A stretch of 64,000 nucleotides of DNA, from NCBI GenBank assembly GCA_016188115.1, contig JACPIK010000002.1:1128077-1192076 (forward strand), read 5' to 3'. Positions 26,279 to 35,104 of this stretch are shown here, piece by piece (position 1 is the stretch's first letter; every line of letters begins with the position of its first letter). Below the pieces are notes generated by a model that saw only the letters and a program-made list of their open reading frames with translations, did no database searches and was not told the origin of the DNA. The DNA comes from Candidatus Woesearchaeota archaeon. GTDB lineage: Archaea; Nanobdellota; Nanobdellia; Woesearchaeales; GW2011-AR9. A program made the position numbers and the translations under genes.

Positions 26279-26524
26279 TTATTCCACCAAAGGGGCTTTA
26301 GTCATACTAATAATTGAAGCAATAAACATAAGTGTAAACAGCGACATGAATGCGACCCCATAATTCATACTTGCAGGAAAAACAAGATACGCACTAATCA
26401 GGAAGCCAAGAATAGAAAGAACCATAAAACTACCCTTAAGTGGAGCATATCCCCAGCCAACATGCTTTGCTGATCGAGAAACGGACACAGTTTTGGGCTG
26501 AACCCTTTTTTTTACCCTTGCCAT
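26279..26524 (-). CDS. small membrane protein
   Basis: About 81 residues from the ATG at 26524. A basic N-terminus (MARVKKRVQPKTVSVSRSAK) is followed by two hydrophobic helices. I prefer this start to the longer frame at 26554 because GAGG lies 8 bases upstream and the TATA box (near 26570 on the minus strand, TTTAAATA) predicts transcription beginning near 26544. It sits directly upstream of the bPH2 gene, so the two may form a membrane complex. No family is recognised. Confidence 0.75.
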   Translation of the reverse strand: MARVKKRVQPKTVSVSRSAKHVGWGYAPLKGSFMVLSILGFLISAYLVFPASMNYGVAFMSLFTLMFIASIISMTKAPLVE

Positions 26525-26606
26525 ATCTAAAGCCTCTTTGAGCATAGAACACATTGTAGATATTTAAATCTATAGGTTGCTCTAATGCCGATTTAGGCAC
26601 AAAAAA

Positions 26607-27725
26607 CTAAATTTTGAGAATAAATTGAGGTAAGAGCTTACGAGCTTTCTCACGTCGTTGCTGGTGTGCTTCAATGAGGGGGACAAGCTTATCCACTAAC
26701 ATCTGCTTGAGCTCCCCTGACAGAATCTCCCCATTTTTGTATTGGTGGTAAATTTTTGCTAATTTTGCGTCATCTTCCTCAAAAAATGTAAGCCATTGAT
26801 AAGCAATATCAATATCAGGATTTCCTCCTTTTTTACGATGTTCTTCAACAGTTGCTTGACCTCCCGAAAAAGCATATTTCATTACTTTAGAACGAATCGT
26901 TTTCGCATCATCATTCATGTAAATAGCCGTATTTTGGGCAGATGATGACATTTTGCCATCTTCTCCCATACCACCTAGGCCAGGCAGAAAACGACATTGA
27001 ATACTTGCTGGTTTATAATATCCTAATTTTGGAATGACATCACGGGAAACTCGAAAGTGAGGATCCTGATCAATTGCATGAGGAATAAGGCAGGGGATAT
27101 TTTTCTTAGCAAGAACTGAACCAATAAATGCCGGAACAGCCTGCATGGATGTGTAAAATATTTGTCCCAAATTACTATCATCTTTAAGCCCAAATGCTGA
27201 TTTAACAGTGGAAAAAGTAATTTTACGAGCTACTTTACACGCTTCAGGATACATTATCTGGGCATGCCGTGTATCAATCAAAAAATGTGTTTTTTTTGGA
27301 TCAAACCCCACTGCAATGACATCAAGCATATTTTCTTCTAAATATTTCTGAGAATCTTCCCAACTTTGATCTGGTTTGAAAAGAAATTTTTCTTCATCAG
27401 GAAATTGAAAGTATAATTCAACGCCAAATTTTTCTTGAAGCCATTGAGTAAAAATCCAGGGGACAAGATGACCTAAGTGCACATGACCAGAAGGAGAGCG
27501 GCCCGTATAAAGATAAAATTTATTGCCCTTTTCAAATTCATCAAGAACGAAATTTAAATCGCGATGCGCAAAAAAAATATCCCGACGAAGGAATCGATGG
27601 AGCTCACCGGTATGTTTTTCGATTCGCTTCAGAGCTTTTTCATCAAGCTTTGAAACCCCAAACTCTTTGATTAACTTATCATAATCAATAGTGCCTTTAA
27701 CTTCCCAAGGAGTAACCGTAGCCAT
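26607..27725 (-). CDS. trpS: tryptophanyl-tRNA synthetase
   Basis: Class I aminoacyl-tRNA synthetase charging tRNA-Trp, archaeal/eukaryotic type, 372 residues from the ATG at 27725. The longer reading frame to 27767 would place the start upstream of the TATA box, so it is rejected. The HIGH-type motif is GRSPSGHVHLGH, near residues 68-79. The KMSKS loop is DGKMSSSAQN, near 260-269. PWIFTQWLQEKFGVELYFQ and HAIDQDPHFRVSRD are further signatures of the family. The TATA box TATATAAA at 27749-27756 predicts transcription starting at about 27726, which makes the mRNA leaderless. Confidence 0.97.
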   Translation of the reverse strand: MATVTPWEVKGTIDYDKLIKEFGVSKLDEKALKRIEKHTGELHRFLRRDIFFAHRDLNFVLDEFEKGNKFYLYTGRSPSGHVHLGHLVPWIFTQWLQEKFGVELYFQFPDEEKFLFKPDQSWEDSQKYLEENMLDVIAVGFDPKKTHFLIDTRHAQIMYPEACKVARKITFSTVKSAFGLKDDSNLGQIFYTSMQAVPAFIGSVLAKKNIPCLIPHAIDQDPHFRVSRDVIPKLGYYKPASIQCRFLPGLGGMGEDGKMSSSAQNTAIYMNDDAKTIRSKVMKYAFSGGQATVEEHRKKGGNPDIDIAYQWLTFFEEDDAKLAKIYHQYKNGEILSGELKQMLVDKLVPLIEAHQQRREKARKLLPQFILKI

Positions 27726-27748
27726 TAGCGAGTAAAGTGAAAAAGAAC

Positions 27749-27756
27749 TATATAAA
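27749..27756 (-). promoter_or_regulatory. TATA box for trpS
   Basis: On the minus strand this reads TTTATATA, centred near 27752. The predicted start of transcription is near 27726, one base before the ATG, which decides the start codon. Confidence 0.65.
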
Positions 27757-27824
27757 CCATTTGGCATAGATAGAACAACCTAGAGACTTAAAAAAGAAGA
27801 AAGAGTAAGTAAAAAATCAAAAAT

Positions 27825-28166
27825 TTACCGTTTTGCTTCAAAAGCGCCAGGAAACTTCTTCTTAAGCTCGTCACTGCTCATACGAGGTGTATTAGAGACA
27901 CGCTTTGCTACATTTGTCTCTTCTTTACGCAAACGATCTTGTGTTGTAGGGCGCATGGTCGTAGGCATATTGCGTACTGCTGACCGCTTCTCTTCAACAA
28001 CATGACGAGGCTGTGGAGCAACTTTTTGTGTTGTAGGACTATGAACTGGTCCTTTATTATCTGCTGGTATTTCTACCCAACCGCTTTCACGCGCATTAGA
28101 CTTTTGTGACTCTCCACCTTGGAGCCAACTTCGAACCGATCCCAAAAACGATTTTTTTTCACCCAT
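27825..28166 (-). CDS. small hydrophilic protein, probably disordered
   Basis: 113 residues, very rich in Lys, Arg, Gln, Thr and Pro, with a short start MGEKKSFLGSVRSWLQGG that could form an amphipathic helix. The rest has no regular hydrophobic pattern and is probably disordered. No domain is recognised; a DNA- or membrane-associated linker role is possible but unproven. It precedes TrpRS on the same strand by about 100 bases. A reading frame of this quality is probably real, but the function is unknown. Confidence 0.6.
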   Translation of the reverse strand: MGEKKSFLGSVRSWLQGGESQKSNARESGWVEIPADNKGPVHSPTTQKVAPQPRHVVEEKRSAVRNMPTTMRPTTQDRLRKEETNVAKRVSNTPRMSSDELKKKFPGAFEAKR

Positions 28167-28261
28167 TGTATATGCCTCTTTTTCTATTCTACCCCCCCTA
28201 TGAAATTTCGAGATACTTCACCCTTTTTAGACTTTTTGTTTTTTAGGTCCATAGCAAGTGA

Positions 28262-28999
28262 TTAAGCCAACAATTTTTGCATTTGCTCTTTTTTCAGTTT
28301 CCAAATATGCTCCATAATTCCTTTCAAATTTTCAATATCTTCTGCATTATAATGCAATAGCAGATCTAAATATTCTTTATCCCTGCTGGCATGAAACGCT
28401 TTCCACAAATCAATCGGATTTCCATATAAATGGGTTGGTCGCTTGAGATTTAAAATTCGTTCTACCTCTTTAAGTCCTCCCATCAATTTGAATTGCGCGC
28501 ACAACGGCTTGAGATCAATATGGGGTATGGCAAGCTCTAAACCATACTCTTTACGTAAGATCGGCAGATCAAATGCTGCACCATTAAACGTGATAATTAA
28601 CTTGTATGGCGCAAGTTCTCGTCGCAGTGCATCACGAGTAAGATTCATCCCTTTGACAAATTGATTAGTATGGTAATAATTTGAAATTCCAACAACAGTT
28701 ACAACTTTATTGGCATCTGTTTCAATATCCACAAAGCACGTTTGGTCACGAAAATAATCATAGAATCGCCATGCATGAATTAATGGCATTTTTCCTACAA
28801 AATAAGAGCTATTTCCCTGCTGTAATGCCTCATCTGCAACTTTGAGCGAAGTATCATAGAGAATTTTGCGTTCTGGATTTATCCCTTTAATCTTTGGCAG
28901 CTTTCGAAACGTCGCCCAATCTTTGATACCAGCTGCCCAGAGCTTTTGCTCACGCAGTGGCGTACAGCTGGGAAGAAAAATAAAAGAGTGACGGATCAT
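28262..28999 (-). CDS. RNase H-fold (YprB-type) exonuclease
   Basis: 245 residues from the ATG at 28999; the frame extends to 29080 but that would overlap the upstream gene and adds only a hydrophobic stretch. DEDD-type exonuclease motifs are visible: FVDIET near residue 85, TFNGAAFDLPIL near 137-148, and YNAEDIENL near 221. The family (ribonuclease H-like, YprB) has a helical N-terminal domain (LREQKLWAAGIKDWATF, KIKGINPERKILYD), which is present here. The substrate (DNA or RNA) is not known. It lies 31 bases downstream of the TldD-like gene. Confidence 0.88.
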   Translation of the reverse strand: MIRHSFIFLPSCTPLREQKLWAAGIKDWATFRKLPKIKGINPERKILYDTSLKVADEALQQGNSSYFVGKMPLIHAWRFYDYFRDQTCFVDIETDANKVVTVVGISNYYHTNQFVKGMNLTRDALRRELAPYKLIITFNGAAFDLPILRKEYGLELAIPHIDLKPLCAQFKLMGGLKEVERILNLKRPTHLYGNPIDLWKAFHASRDKEYLDLLLHYNAEDIENLKGIMEHIWKLKKEQMQKLLA

Positions 29000-29030
29000 A
29001 CTTGTTAAAATAAGAAGAAAGATAAAAGAT

Positions 29031-30662
29031 TTACTCCCCATGAGAAAGAGGAGCAGTCCTAGTATCTCGAGAACCACCAATCACTTTAATATCCTTGAAA
29101 AGAACCGCAGGACCTCGATGTTGTGTAGGAACCCATCCTGATTCAGCCCCACAATGCCCATATCCTGTGCCATATTTATCAGAAACCGCAAGGACATTTC
29201 TGTCTAAAGCATCAACTTGTGCAACCACCTGTGATTCACGTAATGCTCGCATATTTCCATTTTCATCTACTAACCATGCACACTCCGGTTCTAGGACGAA
29301 AAGTCCAGTTGTTGGATCGACTTGTCCTCCTCCTCCCTGAACATAAATCCCTAATTTTCGAGGTGAATCTCCAATTGCTTTCTGAAACATTTTTTCAACT
29401 TCCCTGTGGGGTTGAGCATAATCTCCTGCATCTATAATCACATTTGTAACACGCGGTTCAACGTCTCGAACATCTCCTGCTGCAACTGCCCAATCACTGC
29501 GTGCTCGTCCATTGGAAACATAAGTCTTACCAGTAAGAAGAGATAATGCCGCTGCACTCGTTGTGTCTAATAAATAATTACATAGCACTCCTTTTTCAAT
29601 AAGAACAACAGGCAATGCTTCTGTACCTTCTATGTCATATCTGTAAGAACCTTTCCCATCATGAAGTGTAGGGTCATCAACGATTGTAATCCATGCTGGA
29701 AGAACACGTTCACCGATCCGTTCCGGTTGGTACACATTAGAAGAACCATCTGTAACATATTTTCCTGAGAGCATATGTGCAGCCATTGCTTCATGGATAT
29801 ACGTACCAAATGCCGCACCATCTAAAAAGACAGGATACTCTCCAGTTATAACATTGATTGGGTTTGCCTTTGCGGTAAACTCGGCAGATAGTTTTTCTGC
29901 ATTCCTTCCAACAATCCTTTCCAGATCTGCAACATCACGAAATAGTAACGCTTTTTCCACAGCATAAGGGTGACCTTTACGATCTAATCCTTGCAATGCC
30001 AAATTCACCTGTACTGTTCTTCCTATTTGATAAATTCTGCTTCCCGTAGAGTCTATAAAAAACTCCGCAGTTGCATCGGTTTTTAAAGTAAGAGAACGTA
30101 TGGCATTTTGAGGTGCATGGGTAGCAAAAGCCCTATCCACTATTAAAGCTAAGTTATCAATGGGGGGTAAGTTTTCTAATGGTGTTTGAATATAATTAAT
30201 AACAGTTGCTTGGGGTAGAGGCACTAGCGGATGATCCATACCTACTTGGGCATGACCTAATCCGATTAGAAAAGCCATATTTGCATGCTTAACAGCCCCA
30301 TCTATAACACTTCCTAATGTCTGTTCAATTGCTTTGGTGTTCCTTCCTAACCCAGTGAGACCCATAACGATTCTTCCGCTTCCTTGAGGACTAAAACTGG
30401 AATATAAAATAAGACTAGCACAGGTTCCAGAACCTTTTGATCTTTGTCCCGTATCTTCTCCTTCATGTAGTTCTATTACTTCTTGATCGCTTGCTCGGTA
30501 GTGAACAGAACCATACATTGGTTTAAGTGTAATAACCGTCCCATCAACCGGTTGTCTGTTAGAAAGTAACATAGCTTGTTGGAGTGGCTTTTCTAAAGCA
30601 CGAAATAATGCATCAGGACTATAAGTGGCACTTTTTAACACTCTTCTTCGTGGATTTGTCAT
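29031..30662 (-). CDS. TldD/PmbA-family metalloprotease
   Basis: 543-residue protein of the TldD/PmbA family. The signature H-E-x-x-x-H is FGTYIHEAMAAHMLSG near residues 280-290, placed after VFLDGAAF. Other family features are DTTSAAALSLLTG and YIQGG-type strands (LGIYVQGGGGQVDPTTGLF). In bacteria TldD and TldE act together to degrade unfolded peptides and process microcin; only one copy is in this window. The family is usually about 450-480 residues, so this is longer. The start is the ATG at 30662. Confidence 0.9.
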   Translation of the reverse strand: MTNPRRRVLKSATYSPDALFRALEKPLQQAMLLSNRQPVDGTVITLKPMYGSVHYRASDQEVIELHEGEDTGQRSKGSGTCASLILYSSFSPQGSGRIVMGLTGLGRNTKAIEQTLGSVIDGAVKHANMAFLIGLGHAQVGMDHPLVPLPQATVINYIQTPLENLPPIDNLALIVDRAFATHAPQNAIRSLTLKTDATAEFFIDSTGSRIYQIGRTVQVNLALQGLDRKGHPYAVEKALLFRDVADLERIVGRNAEKLSAEFTAKANPINVITGEYPVFLDGAAFGTYIHEAMAAHMLSGKYVTDGSSNVYQPERIGERVLPAWITIVDDPTLHDGKGSYRYDIEGTEALPVVLIEKGVLCNYLLDTTSAAALSLLTGKTYVSNGRARSDWAVAAGDVRDVEPRVTNVIIDAGDYAQPHREVEKMFQKAIGDSPRKLGIYVQGGGGQVDPTTGLFVLEPECAWLVDENGNMRALRESQVVAQVDALDRNVLAVSDKYGTGYGHCGAESGWVPTQHRGPAVLFKDIKVIGGSRDTRTAPLSHGE

Positions 30663-30756
30663 TATTGGATCTTTAACTATCTCATTCTTATACCTTTATA
30701 TTCTCAAGAAACTATATAGCCGTAATCTTATTATACCTCTTATTTATCATTAAACC

Positions 30757-31446
30757 ATGTCTTCCCATTCCATCCAATCCGACCTTCAATCCCTTGCCAA
30801 CTCCCAGAAAGCCGCGTTCTTTCCTTCTTTCTTTAAAACCGGTCCTGGTCAATATGGTGAAGGCGATGTTTTTATTGGCGTCACTGTTCCTCAACAACGA
30901 GAGGTAGCGAAAAAATACGCAAATCTTCCATTACCTGAAATAAAAAATCTATTAGATTCACCCATCCATGAACACAGACTTACAGCTCTCCTCATTCTCG
31001 TACTCCAATATCAAAAGACTAAAGACAAAAAAATTGTTGATTTCTATCTTGCAAACACTACCAGAATAAACAACTGGGATCTAGTCGATACTTCAGCAGA
31101 TAAGATACTTGGCACATATCTCCTAGATAAAGATCGACAATTACTCTACACTTTAGTCAAATCTCCTCTCTTATGGGAACGTCGTATTGCTATCATTGCC
31201 ACTTTTGCATTCATTAAACAGAAAGACTTCACAGACACTATCAAACTCAGCCAGCTCCTTCTTGCTGACAAACATGATCTCATGCACAAAGCCGTAGGAT
31301 GGATGCTGCGTGAGATGGGCAAAAGAGATGAAACCACCCTTTGTCACTTTCTGGACCAACATGTAAAAAAAATGCCGAGAACTGCATTACGCTACGCTAT
31401 TGAACGATTGGATGAGAAAAAAAGGAAGCAGTACCTGCAAAAGTAA
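30757..31446 (+). CDS. AlkD-type DNA alkylation repair protein
   Basis: 229-residue HEAT-like (ARM) repeat DNA glycosylase of the AlkD family, which removes bulky or cationic alkyl-purine lesions. The stretch RINNWDLVDTSADKILGTYL matches the active-site region of AlkD, with the Trp and Asp that stabilise the modified base. Other family segments are FKTGPGQYGEGDVFIGVTVP at the N-terminus and KAVGWMLREMGKRDE near 180. It stands alone between TldD and a CYTH gene. The start is the ATG at 30757. Length is normal. Confidence 0.93.
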   Translation: MSSHSIQSDLQSLANSQKAAFFPSFFKTGPGQYGEGDVFIGVTVPQQREVAKKYANLPLPEIKNLLDSPIHEHRLTALLILVLQYQKTKDKKIVDFYLANTTRINNWDLVDTSADKILGTYLLDKDRQLLYTLVKSPLLWERRIAIIATFAFIKQKDFTDTIKLSQLLLADKHDLMHKAVGWMLREMGKRDETTLCHFLDQHVKKMPRTALRYAIERLDEKKRKQYLQK

Positions 31447-31487
31447 GCTCCAGAAACTATTTATACTTCTACAATAACTCTATCTTC

Positions 31488-32063
31488 ATGGATATTGAAT
31501 TCGAAGCAACGTTTTCCAATATCAATAAAAAAAAGATAAGAGCAAAACTCAAAGAAGTTGGCGCTATTCTTGTTAAAAAAGAATTTCTTCAGAGACGCAG
31601 CGTGTTTCATTTTCCACAAGGCCATGAGATTAATGGTGGCTGGATACGTATTCGAGATGAAAGCGACAAAATCACCATGAGCCTTAAAGTCGTAGATGGA
31701 GATCGTATCCAAGATCAGAAAGAAATTTACCTTACGGTAAGTAGCTTTGAAATAGCACAAGATATCCTCATTAGGCTTGGTTGCACTAAAAAAGCCTACC
31801 AAGAGAGTAAACGTGAATTATGGAAATTAGGTAGCGTTGAGATCACTATTGATGAATGGCCTTTTCTTGAACCGTTTGTTGAAATTGAAGGTAAAAACGA
31901 AGCTGCAGTTAAGAATGTGACGAGGAAATTAGGATTCGATTATACTAAAGCGATCTTTGGTGCAGTTGACGTATTGTACAGCAAAAAATATAATATTTCC
32001 AAGAACAGAATAAACAATAAAACTCCCCTAATCTTATTTAAATGCAAGAATCCGTTTCTATAA
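31488..32063 (+). CDS. CYTH-domain protein, paralogue 1
   Basis: 191 residues. The CYTH (CyaB-thiamine triphosphatase) fold starts MDIEFEATFSNINKKKIRAK, where the E-x-E-x-K signature reads E-F-E-A-T, so the Lys is missing. The C-terminal W-x-x-L/E patterns and FVEIEGKNEAAVKNV match the rest of the fold. CYTH enzymes hydrolyse triphosphates or make cAMP; degeneracy here leaves activity uncertain. A TATA box (ATTTATAC, 31459-31466) predicts a leaderless mRNA at 31488. Two more CYTH genes are in the window (34539, 61611). It overlaps the end of the convergent NFACT gene by 6 bases. Confidence 0.85.
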   Translation: MDIEFEATFSNINKKKIRAKLKEVGAILVKKEFLQRRSVFHFPQGHEINGGWIRIRDESDKITMSLKVVDGDRIQDQKEIYLTVSSFEIAQDILIRLGCTKKAYQESKRELWKLGSVEITIDEWPFLEPFVEIEGKNEAAVKNVTRKLGFDYTKAIFGAVDVLYSKKYNISKNRINNKTPLILFKCKNPFL

Positions 32064-33143
32064 ATCAATCACAATTGTTTTTTTCTTCAAATCAACACTC
32101 TTAATCTTCTTCTCTTTCTTTAACTCTGACCCAACATCAGTCCAACTTTTAGTTTTACGTAACTCTTTTACAATCTCCAGCAATTTTTGCAGAGCAGTAT
32201 AATGTTGATACAACACCTCTCCCTTCGCAGTATTAAGTGCAATAGCCTCTTCTTGTTTTCTAATAGATTCTAATTGTTCTGAAATTATTTTCTCTAATGA
32301 TTTGATTTTTTGTTCATAGGGGGATGTTTTAACAAATGGGATAATTTGATCAATTAATTCACTATACGTCTCGGTTTTCTCTAACACTTCTTTCTCAAAT
32401 AACTCCATGGGCGCAATATCATCACTATAACGAAAACCATGGGGTTTTGTCAACTCTTTGATTAGCACGTCACGTTGCTCTATCAAAAAACGGATTTGTT
32501 TCTCTGTGGCATCAACAGGAAGCATCTCTTTGGCAATTCCTGCTCGTTTGCATAACTCTTCTGCATATACACCACCTAACCCTAATTCTGTTGCAAGAGC
32601 AGTAGCAAGATTGCGTTTCTCACTCTTCGCTAAAATAACTCCTAACTCGCTAACGGCAACTGTTTTCCAGCTAGTTTGAGCTGTGGGAAAAACATACTCT
32701 TGTTTTGCTCTGACTAATCTATCTTTCCATAGTTGTTGTTCAAGCGTTCCCAACACTTGCCATTGATCATCAGTAAGAATAATATTTCCCTTAGAGAATA
32801 ACTCTACAATAAGGAAGAATTTTTCCTTTTTCTCAAACTCAAATATCACAATCCGTTCTGCATCTTTTTGTGTTATTGATACAACTGTCGCATTATCAAT
32901 ATATTTTCGTAACTGCATGCAAAAACTCGTAGGATGAACTACAGTTTGTGTTTTGGAAGTTAAACAAAGATATTTTCCCACTATAATTTTGATATGCTGC
33001 TTTCCATGCTTGGAGGTATGAAACTGCAACAACAGCTCTTTTTGCTCTTGATGATAAATATGGGAAAGCTTACTGCGAGCAAGAAACTGCAACTCTTGAA
33101 CAATTGCCGCCAGATCAACTGATGAGACATTTTTCTTAGACAT
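32058..33143 (-). CDS. NFACT-N (Rqc2/NEMF-like) protein lacking the C-terminal domain
   Basis: 361 residues matching the N-terminal half of archaeal NEMF/Rqc2, which bind 60S/50S subunits and tRNA in ribosome quality control. The NFACT-N domain starts VSSVDLAAIVQELQFLARSK, and the coiled coil follows (about 255-320). The full-length archaeal protein is about 650 residues and ends with an NFACT-R domain, which is absent here: the frame stops after SVDLKKKTIVIDL and the opposite-strand CYTH gene begins. A complete C-terminal half is not in the window. It might be a natural short form, a truncation or a split gene. Confidence 0.9.
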   Translation of the reverse strand: MSKKNVSSVDLAAIVQELQFLARSKLSHIYHQEQKELLLQFHTSKHGKQHIKIIVGKYLCLTSKTQTVVHPTSFCMQLRKYIDNATVVSITQKDAERIVIFEFEKKEKFFLIVELFSKGNIILTDDQWQVLGTLEQQLWKDRLVRAKQEYVFPTAQTSWKTVAVSELGVILAKSEKRNLATALATELGLGGVYAEELCKRAGIAKEMLPVDATEKQIRFLIEQRDVLIKELTKPHGFRYSDDIAPMELFEKEVLEKTETYSELIDQIIPFVKTSPYEQKIKSLEKIISEQLESIRKQEEAIALNTAKGEVLYQHYTALQKLLEIVKELRKTKSWTDVGSELKKEKKIKSVDLKKKTIVIDL

Positions 33144-33168
33144 GTATTTATTAAAAGAGGAAAGCTAT

Positions 33169-33951
33169 TTATGTCTTTTCTAAAATATCAAATGCTTTTA
33201 TTGCTTCTTCTATCCCTTGAACCTGTGCTGCAATTCTTGTTTCCAATTTCCAACAAGTGGGAGTTTCAAGCGTAAGCGCAACTTGTGCCCCTCGTCGAAA
33301 AAAGAAAGCCTCTACGGTATCGTCTTGATCTTGTGTACTTACAACACATCCTTCTACGGCTTTTTCCCCATAGATTTCCGTTTGTGATGTTACTGTAAAT
33401 GTAGTACGAAGAGCTTTTGTTATTGTTGGACCAATGAGAGATTTATGCCTGGTCATTTCATAAAGATAAAATCCGGTAGGGATATCAAAAATTCCATCAC
33501 TTTGATCAGTTCTATCTTCATGAAGATCTATACACAATACTGGTCGAATATTATGTGACATCACATAAGAAATAATCATTCTTGCTTCTTGACAAAAAGA
33601 ATCAAGTGTAAAATTTCTATTAATATCTTGACCGGCTTGATTTTCTCGTTTTCCCTGTACTTGACCAGAAGGATTCACGCACGGAACAATAAAGAAATCA
33701 TAAAGCCCTTTATATTTTTCAATACTTCTCTGCGTGAATAACCCTGCCGCATCAAATCCAGCAGGTTCATCTCCATGAACTAGAGCTGTCAAAACAATAA
33801 CTGGTCTTTGTGGCTTTTGTTTCCAAGTGCAATACCCATAGATCGGATAAGATTGGCCATAATCAACATCACCAAGATGCCTCTGATAAAGATCGAGAAA
33901 ATGGAGGGGGTATAACTTAGATAAATCTACTCTATGATAATTAAGTGTCAT
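33169..33951 (-). CDS. M14-type zinc carboxypeptidase-like / deacylase
   Basis: 260 residues, M14/succinylglutamate desuccinylase fold. The zinc ligands are in HGDEPAG (near residue 60-66; H-x-x-E) and CIDLHED (near 137; the third His). NPSGQVQGKRENQAGQDINRNF near 94-114 is the substrate-binding N-R region of the family. Substrates of related proteins are acylated amino acids or peptides; no more specific call is possible. It ends 26 bases before the NFACT gene start on the same strand. The catalytic Glu of the later strand (ALTLETPT) is also present. Confidence 0.88.
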   Translation of the reverse strand: MTLNYHRVDLSKLYPLHFLDLYQRHLGDVDYGQSYPIYGYCTWKQKPQRPVIVLTALVHGDEPAGFDAAGLFTQRSIEKYKGLYDFFIVPCVNPSGQVQGKRENQAGQDINRNFTLDSFCQEARMIISYVMSHNIRPVLCIDLHEDRTDQSDGIFDIPTGFYLYEMTRHKSLIGPTITKALRTTFTVTSQTEIYGEKAVEGCVVSTQDQDDTVEAFFFRRGAQVALTLETPTCWKLETRIAAQVQGIEEAIKAFDILEKT

Positions 33952-33978
33952 CAGTCATTCTCCTCAGAATCAAAAAAG

Positions 33979-34115
33979 AGCGCCCGGAGGGATGTTCGTG
34001 CACAGAGCACATCTCGAACCCTCGAATATTCGCTGTCTTCTTATCATCACTTCTTACGAAGCTCATCATAGCGGATAACTGCAGGCGAGTGCCTTGGCCG
34101 CTTGGCAACGGGCGC
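33979..34115 (-). tRNA. tRNA-Cys (GCA) with two introns
   Basis: Read from 34115. The acceptor stem GCGCCCG/CGGGCGC is perfect and the discriminator is U (33979), a tRNA-Cys identity base. The D stem is GCC/GGC and the anticodon is GCA at 34080-34082. The anticodon stem CTCGC/GCGAA is four pairs plus a C-A mismatch. Intron 1, 44 nt (34035-34078), is at the usual 37/38 position. Intron 2, about 20 nt (34012-33993, edges uncertain by one or two bases), splits the T-loop: T stem GAGGG/CCCTC encloses TTCGAG, the insert and T. The insert holds the hairpin GTGC/GCAC. Removal gives a normal 73-nt tRNA. A minus-strand TATA lies at 34140-34150. Confidence 0.92.
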
Positions 34116-34139
34116 TTAGGAGAACTTTCTTCAAAGATG

Positions 34140-34155
34140 CTTTATATAGTTTTCG
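34140..34155 (-). promoter_or_regulatory. BRE/TATA promoter for tRNA-Cys
   Basis: On the minus strand this reads CGAAAACTATATAAAG. The predicted start is near 34118, three bases before the tRNA 5' end. Confidence 0.65.
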
Positions 34156-34179
34156 AGTAAATTGTAGCTAAGTCCAGAA

Positions 34180-34503
34180 TCACATAATTTTTCCATCTAA
34201 CTGTTTAACCTTACCGCACTTGCCGCATTTCATTCTAATTACATTATCTTCATCAGAATAGAATGGCATGATCTCTAATAACTCTGCTTTATCATAACCA
34301 CATTTCTCACAAACATGATCATGAACTGCTAAAAAATTCTTTCCATCCGCAACTCTAAGCCGCTCTGCAGGAGTATTATGTGTTACTTGAACCGGAACTT
34401 TATCTTGCAATTCCGGCTGTGCGTGACCATGAGGACAACTCATCCACTTTCCATACGTAGTTTTTTTGGGAATCAACAACGTACCACAAGTTTTACAAAA
34501 CAT
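34180..34503 (-). CDS. TFS/RpoM-like zinc-ribbon protein
   Basis: 107 residues with two zinc ribbons, like archaeal transcription factor S (RNA polymerase cleavage factor, RpoM-like). The N-terminal ribbon is MFCKTCGTLLIPKKTT then CPHG; the C-terminal one is CEKCGYDKAELLEI then CGKCGK. Between them lies a helical linker (NTPAERLRVADGK). In TFS the tip of the C-terminal ribbon carries an acidic D-E pair; here S-D-E-D-N is in that place, which could serve, but the surrounding R-S-x-D-E-P motif is altered. It is probably a paralogue or diverged TFS. Confidence 0.82.
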   Translation of the reverse strand: MFCKTCGTLLIPKKTTYGKWMSCPHGHAQPELQDKVPVQVTHNTPAERLRVADGKNFLAVHDHVCEKCGYDKAELLEIMPFYSDEDNVIRMKCGKCGKVKQLDGKIM

Positions 34504-34538
34504 TTTTTTCTATTTTTATCTCGTAATTAAAAATCTTC

Positions 34539-35090
34539 TTACCCAGTATTTTCATACACAATGCCCTGTTGCTTAAACAACATGGCTGCATAACCCTCAT
34601 GAATAATCTCATTCTCTGCAAACCCGAGTTTTTCTAGCAAAATTAATAGGTTCTTTTTCCCGTTTTTGACATCGTCACAAATTACTTCAACTTCAAGAAA
34701 TGTTCCTAACTCTTTAATCGTGTCCAAACATAACGTAATTTCTCCTAACTTTCCTTGCAATCTCGATTTATTCATTTCAAGCACGCTAACAAATCCAATC
34801 TCACCAAGAATTTTCACCATCATGGGCGCACTACTTACTTCCGTTTCATATTCCCTCCAGGAACCAACAGTTGTAGTAAGAGCTTTGTATGTTAAAAAAG
34901 TTTTTTCACCCTGTTCACGGATACGCAGAATAAAACTTCCCGGTTTTTGAGCTGCTCTTTCTTCTCCCCAACGTTTGAAAATAGAGTCCTTTTGCACTTT
35001 CACCGTTTTAGAGAACATTGCTCCCATTTCTTGCAACTTTTTCTTTACTATTACAAGATCTTGAACTTTAACACGTGCTTCGATTTCCAT
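34539..35090 (-). CDS. CYTH-domain protein, paralogue 2
   Basis: 183 residues from the ATG at 35090. The frame continues to 35129 but would overlap the tRNA-Arg gene, so the shorter start is correct. It begins MEIEARVKVQDLVIVKKKLQ, the CYTH start, where E-x-E-x-K reads E-I-E-A-R. LILRIREQGEKTFLTYKALT and LGTFLEVEVICDD are further CYTH segments. It is a class IV-cyclase/triphosphatase-like fold with altered metal site. Its closest relative in the window is the 61611 gene. Confidence 0.87.
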   Translation of the reverse strand: MEIEARVKVQDLVIVKKKLQEMGAMFSKTVKVQKDSIFKRWGEERAAQKPGSFILRIREQGEKTFLTYKALTTTVGSWREYETEVSSAPMMVKILGEIGFVSVLEMNKSRLQGKLGEITLCLDTIKELGTFLEVEVICDDVKNGKKNLLILLEKLGFAENEIIHEGYAAMLFKQQGIVYENTG

Positions 35091-35104
35091 TTGAATATAA
35101 AAAG

